From Elusimicrobiota bacterium (GTDB lineage: Bacteria; Elusimicrobiota; Endomicrobiia; CG1-02-37-114; JAHJSO01): a DNA stretch of 6,720 nt. The notes under the pieces are model-generated. The model made no database searches and was not told the origin of the DNA. It saw only the letters and a program-made list of their open reading frames with translations. This document shows positions 5,395-6,720 of this stretch, one piece after another; the stretch's first letter is position 1, and every line of letters begins with the position of its first letter. The stretch lies in contig JAHJSO010000106.1 in the NCBI GenBank assembly GCA_018830385.1, positions 1 through 6,720 on the forward strand. The letters run 5' to 3'. The position numbers were made by a program, and so were the translations under genes.

Positions 5395-6651
5395 TTATGC
5401 CCCGAATTTTGCAAGTTTCAAGGAGTGTGCCATCGCAAGGGACATGGCGCTTGTGGCATGGAATGTTCCCAATGAACCCCTGAGACACTCCCTTTCCGTA
5501 AAACGGCTGACTTCTCCGCCCGCAGTCCATTTGCTCATCAGCATAAACGGGACGGGGTGCCATGAATGGCCTTTTATGACCGCCGGCGTGGAGTGGTCTC
5601 CCGTTATAATCATAACATCGGGCTTAAGGGATAATAATTCAGGTATATATCTGTCAATTTCTTCAAATTTTTTGACCTTGCCGTCAAAATTACCGTCCTC
5701 GCCCATGGCGTCGGTGTCTTTTATGTGAAAATAAAAAAAGTCATGGTTAGCGTATTCCCTTTTTAACGTTTCAATTTCCGACGACAGGGTTTCCCCCGCA
5801 TTTAAAATTTTCATCCCGACTAACTGCGCCAGCCCCTTATACATCGGGTATGTTGCAATGGCGGCAGGGTTTAATTTATACGCCTGTCCCATCTGCGGTA
5901 TATCGGGGTATTTTGAAAAACCGCGCATCAGTATATAATTTGCCGGTTTCTCGTTTTTTATGATTTCCTGGACTTGCGTAAGGAATGCATTGAGCAGTCC
6001 TGCGGTTTTTTTTGCATCGGCAGCGGCGTCGGGTAAACCCTCGCCGGCTGAACTCTTACTGACTGAACCCGCCTGGATTTTATTGGGCGGATTGTTTTCT
6101 TTCTGGGGGTCGTTTTCCGTAACGTTTTCAGAAAGTCCATCGCCCCTGAACACGACCACAAACCTGTGCCCTTTTGCCGGTCTTATAATTATCTCCACGT
6201 CCCCGGTTTTTTTTATTTTTGATGAAATTTTAGCGCACAGCTCTTTGTTTTTTTCAGTCGGCAGACGGCCTGCCCGCCTGTCAATGACTTTTCCGGTTGA
6301 ATAATCCATCGTGGCGAAATTAGCCCTGGCGCAAAGGTCATTTTTGCCGAGTTCCATTCCGATGCCGAGGGCCTCAAGCACCCCCCTGCCTATCTGGTAT
6401 TTCAGCGGGTCATAACCGAAAAGAGAAAGGTGGGCTGGTCCTGAACCGGGTGTTATTCCATAGGCAACAGGGATACTCAAACCGCACGCTGAACGGTTGG
6501 CCAATTTGTCTAAATTCGGAATATTTGCTGTTTCAAGTTCCGTTTTGCCCGTTGCGGGATTTGACAGGCCACCCAGTCCGTCCATAACTACCAGAAGGAT
6601 TTTCTGCTCATTTTTCTGTGAGATTGATTCCATCAATGCAAGGTTGTCCAT
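5395..6651 (-). CDS. apgM: Cofactor-independent phosphoglycerate mutase, archaeal type (ApgM)
   Basis: Interconverts 3- and 2-phosphoglycerate in glycolysis and gluconeogenesis without 2,3-bisphosphoglycerate; a metal-dependent member of the alkaline phosphatase superfamily. Numbered from ATG 6651 (418 residues, near the family's 400-415), motifs are ILLVVMDGLGG (metal Asp24), ITPGSGPAHLSLFGYDP (catalytic Ser70), RANFAT, DRRAGR (124-129), GHRFVVVFRGDGLSENV, HIKDTDAMGEDGNF (309-322), GDHSTP (351-356) and HSWHPVP (362-368), with the usual C-terminal LAKFGA. Residues about 183-213 form a longer, low-complexity linker (KENNPPNKIQAGSVSKSSAG), somewhat larger than I expect for the family. The start is unsure: TTG 6678, ATG 6651 and ATG 6633 all precede the core and none has a good ribosome binding site. 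It is separated from dcd by the tRNA unit, so it is probably transcribed independently. Related alkaline-phosphatase-family enzymes are less likely given the full motif match. Confidence 0.93.
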   Translation of the reverse strand: MDNLALMESISQKNEQKILLVVMDGLGGLSNPATGKTELETANIPNLDKLANRSACGLSIPVAYGITPGSGPAHLSLFGYDPLKYQIGRGVLEALGIGMELGKNDLCARANFATMDYSTGKVIDRRAGRLPTEKNKELCAKISSKIKKTGDVEIIIRPAKGHRFVVVFRGDGLSENVTENDPQKENNPPNKIQAGSVSKSSAGEGLPDAAADAKKTAGLLNAFLTQVQEIIKNEKPANYILMRGFSKYPDIPQMGQAYKLNPAAIATYPMYKGLAQLVGMKILNAGETLSSEIETLKREYANHDFFYFHIKDTDAMGEDGNFDGKVKKFEEIDRYIPELLSLKPDVMIITGDHSTPAVIKGHSWHPVPFMLMSKWTAGGEVSRFTERECLRGSLGTFHATSAMSLAMAHSLKLAKFGA

Positions 6652-6720
6652 TATTGTGTACTTATGGGCGGAATGCAACCTTTCGGCATATTAACACAGC
6701 CCTCTGCTAAATATTGCACC

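Noticed and set aside
6652..6720. Promoter for apgM at the right edge
   Set aside because: Only weak hexamers are visible (for example TTGCAT with AATAAT) and they overlap candidate start codons; not supportable.
1..6720. CRISPR array, insertion sequence, toxin-antitoxin or defence genes
   Set aside because: No regularly spaced repeats, transposase motifs or relevant protein families were found on either strand.

Overview
The window looks like ordinary bacterial chromosome. All seven protein genes and one tRNA lie on the minus strand, so transcription runs from high to low coordinates. The content is mostly housekeeping: glycolysis (apgM), glycine tRNA, pyrimidine deoxynucleotide supply (dcd), and the late steps of purine synthesis to AMP (purC, purE, purB, purA). 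A secreted repeat protein is cut off at the left edge. The archaeal-type phosphoglycerate mutase, long-form PurC, Dcd of the 'SDKWIRRMA' type, tRNA without an encoded CCA, and a GTCATTGCGAGGAGCG-type interspersed repeat would fit a little-cultivated bacterial lineage, for example Omnitrophota or Elusimicrobiota. That placement is inference and cannot be proven from this window.

Layout in transcription order. At 6651-5395 is apgM. At 5382-5354 is a good sigma70-type promoter, followed by tRNA-Gly(GCC) at 5341-5269. At 5230-5186 are an interspersed REP-like repeat and an overlapping short perfect palindrome. At 5144-519 is a compact run dcd-purC-purE-purB-purA: dcd and purC overlap by 4 nt, purC-purE are 21 nt apart, purE-purB 114 nt, and purB-purA 1 nt. 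At 518-426 is a short AT-rich intergenic region with TTCA motifs spaced 11 nt apart upstream of a perfect TATAAT. At 425-1 is the N-terminal part of a secreted beta-propeller-like protein.

PurE, PurC and PurB carry out consecutive steps from NCAIR to AICAR. PurA and PurB together convert IMP to AMP. Dcd feeds dUTP/dTTP synthesis, so the cluster as a whole serves nucleotide supply. PurE looks like class I, which normally works with PurK, but no purK lies in the window. I see no terminator between the tRNA and dcd, so read-through from the tRNA promoter into the nucleotide operon is possible.

I found no undescribed system such as a defence island, CRISPR array or mobile-element cargo. The points most worth a second look are the phased TTCA array before the secreted-protein gene, the interspersed repeat that creates a false N-terminus for dcd, the possible tRNA-pur cotranscription, and deviations in PurA's GTP-binding tail.
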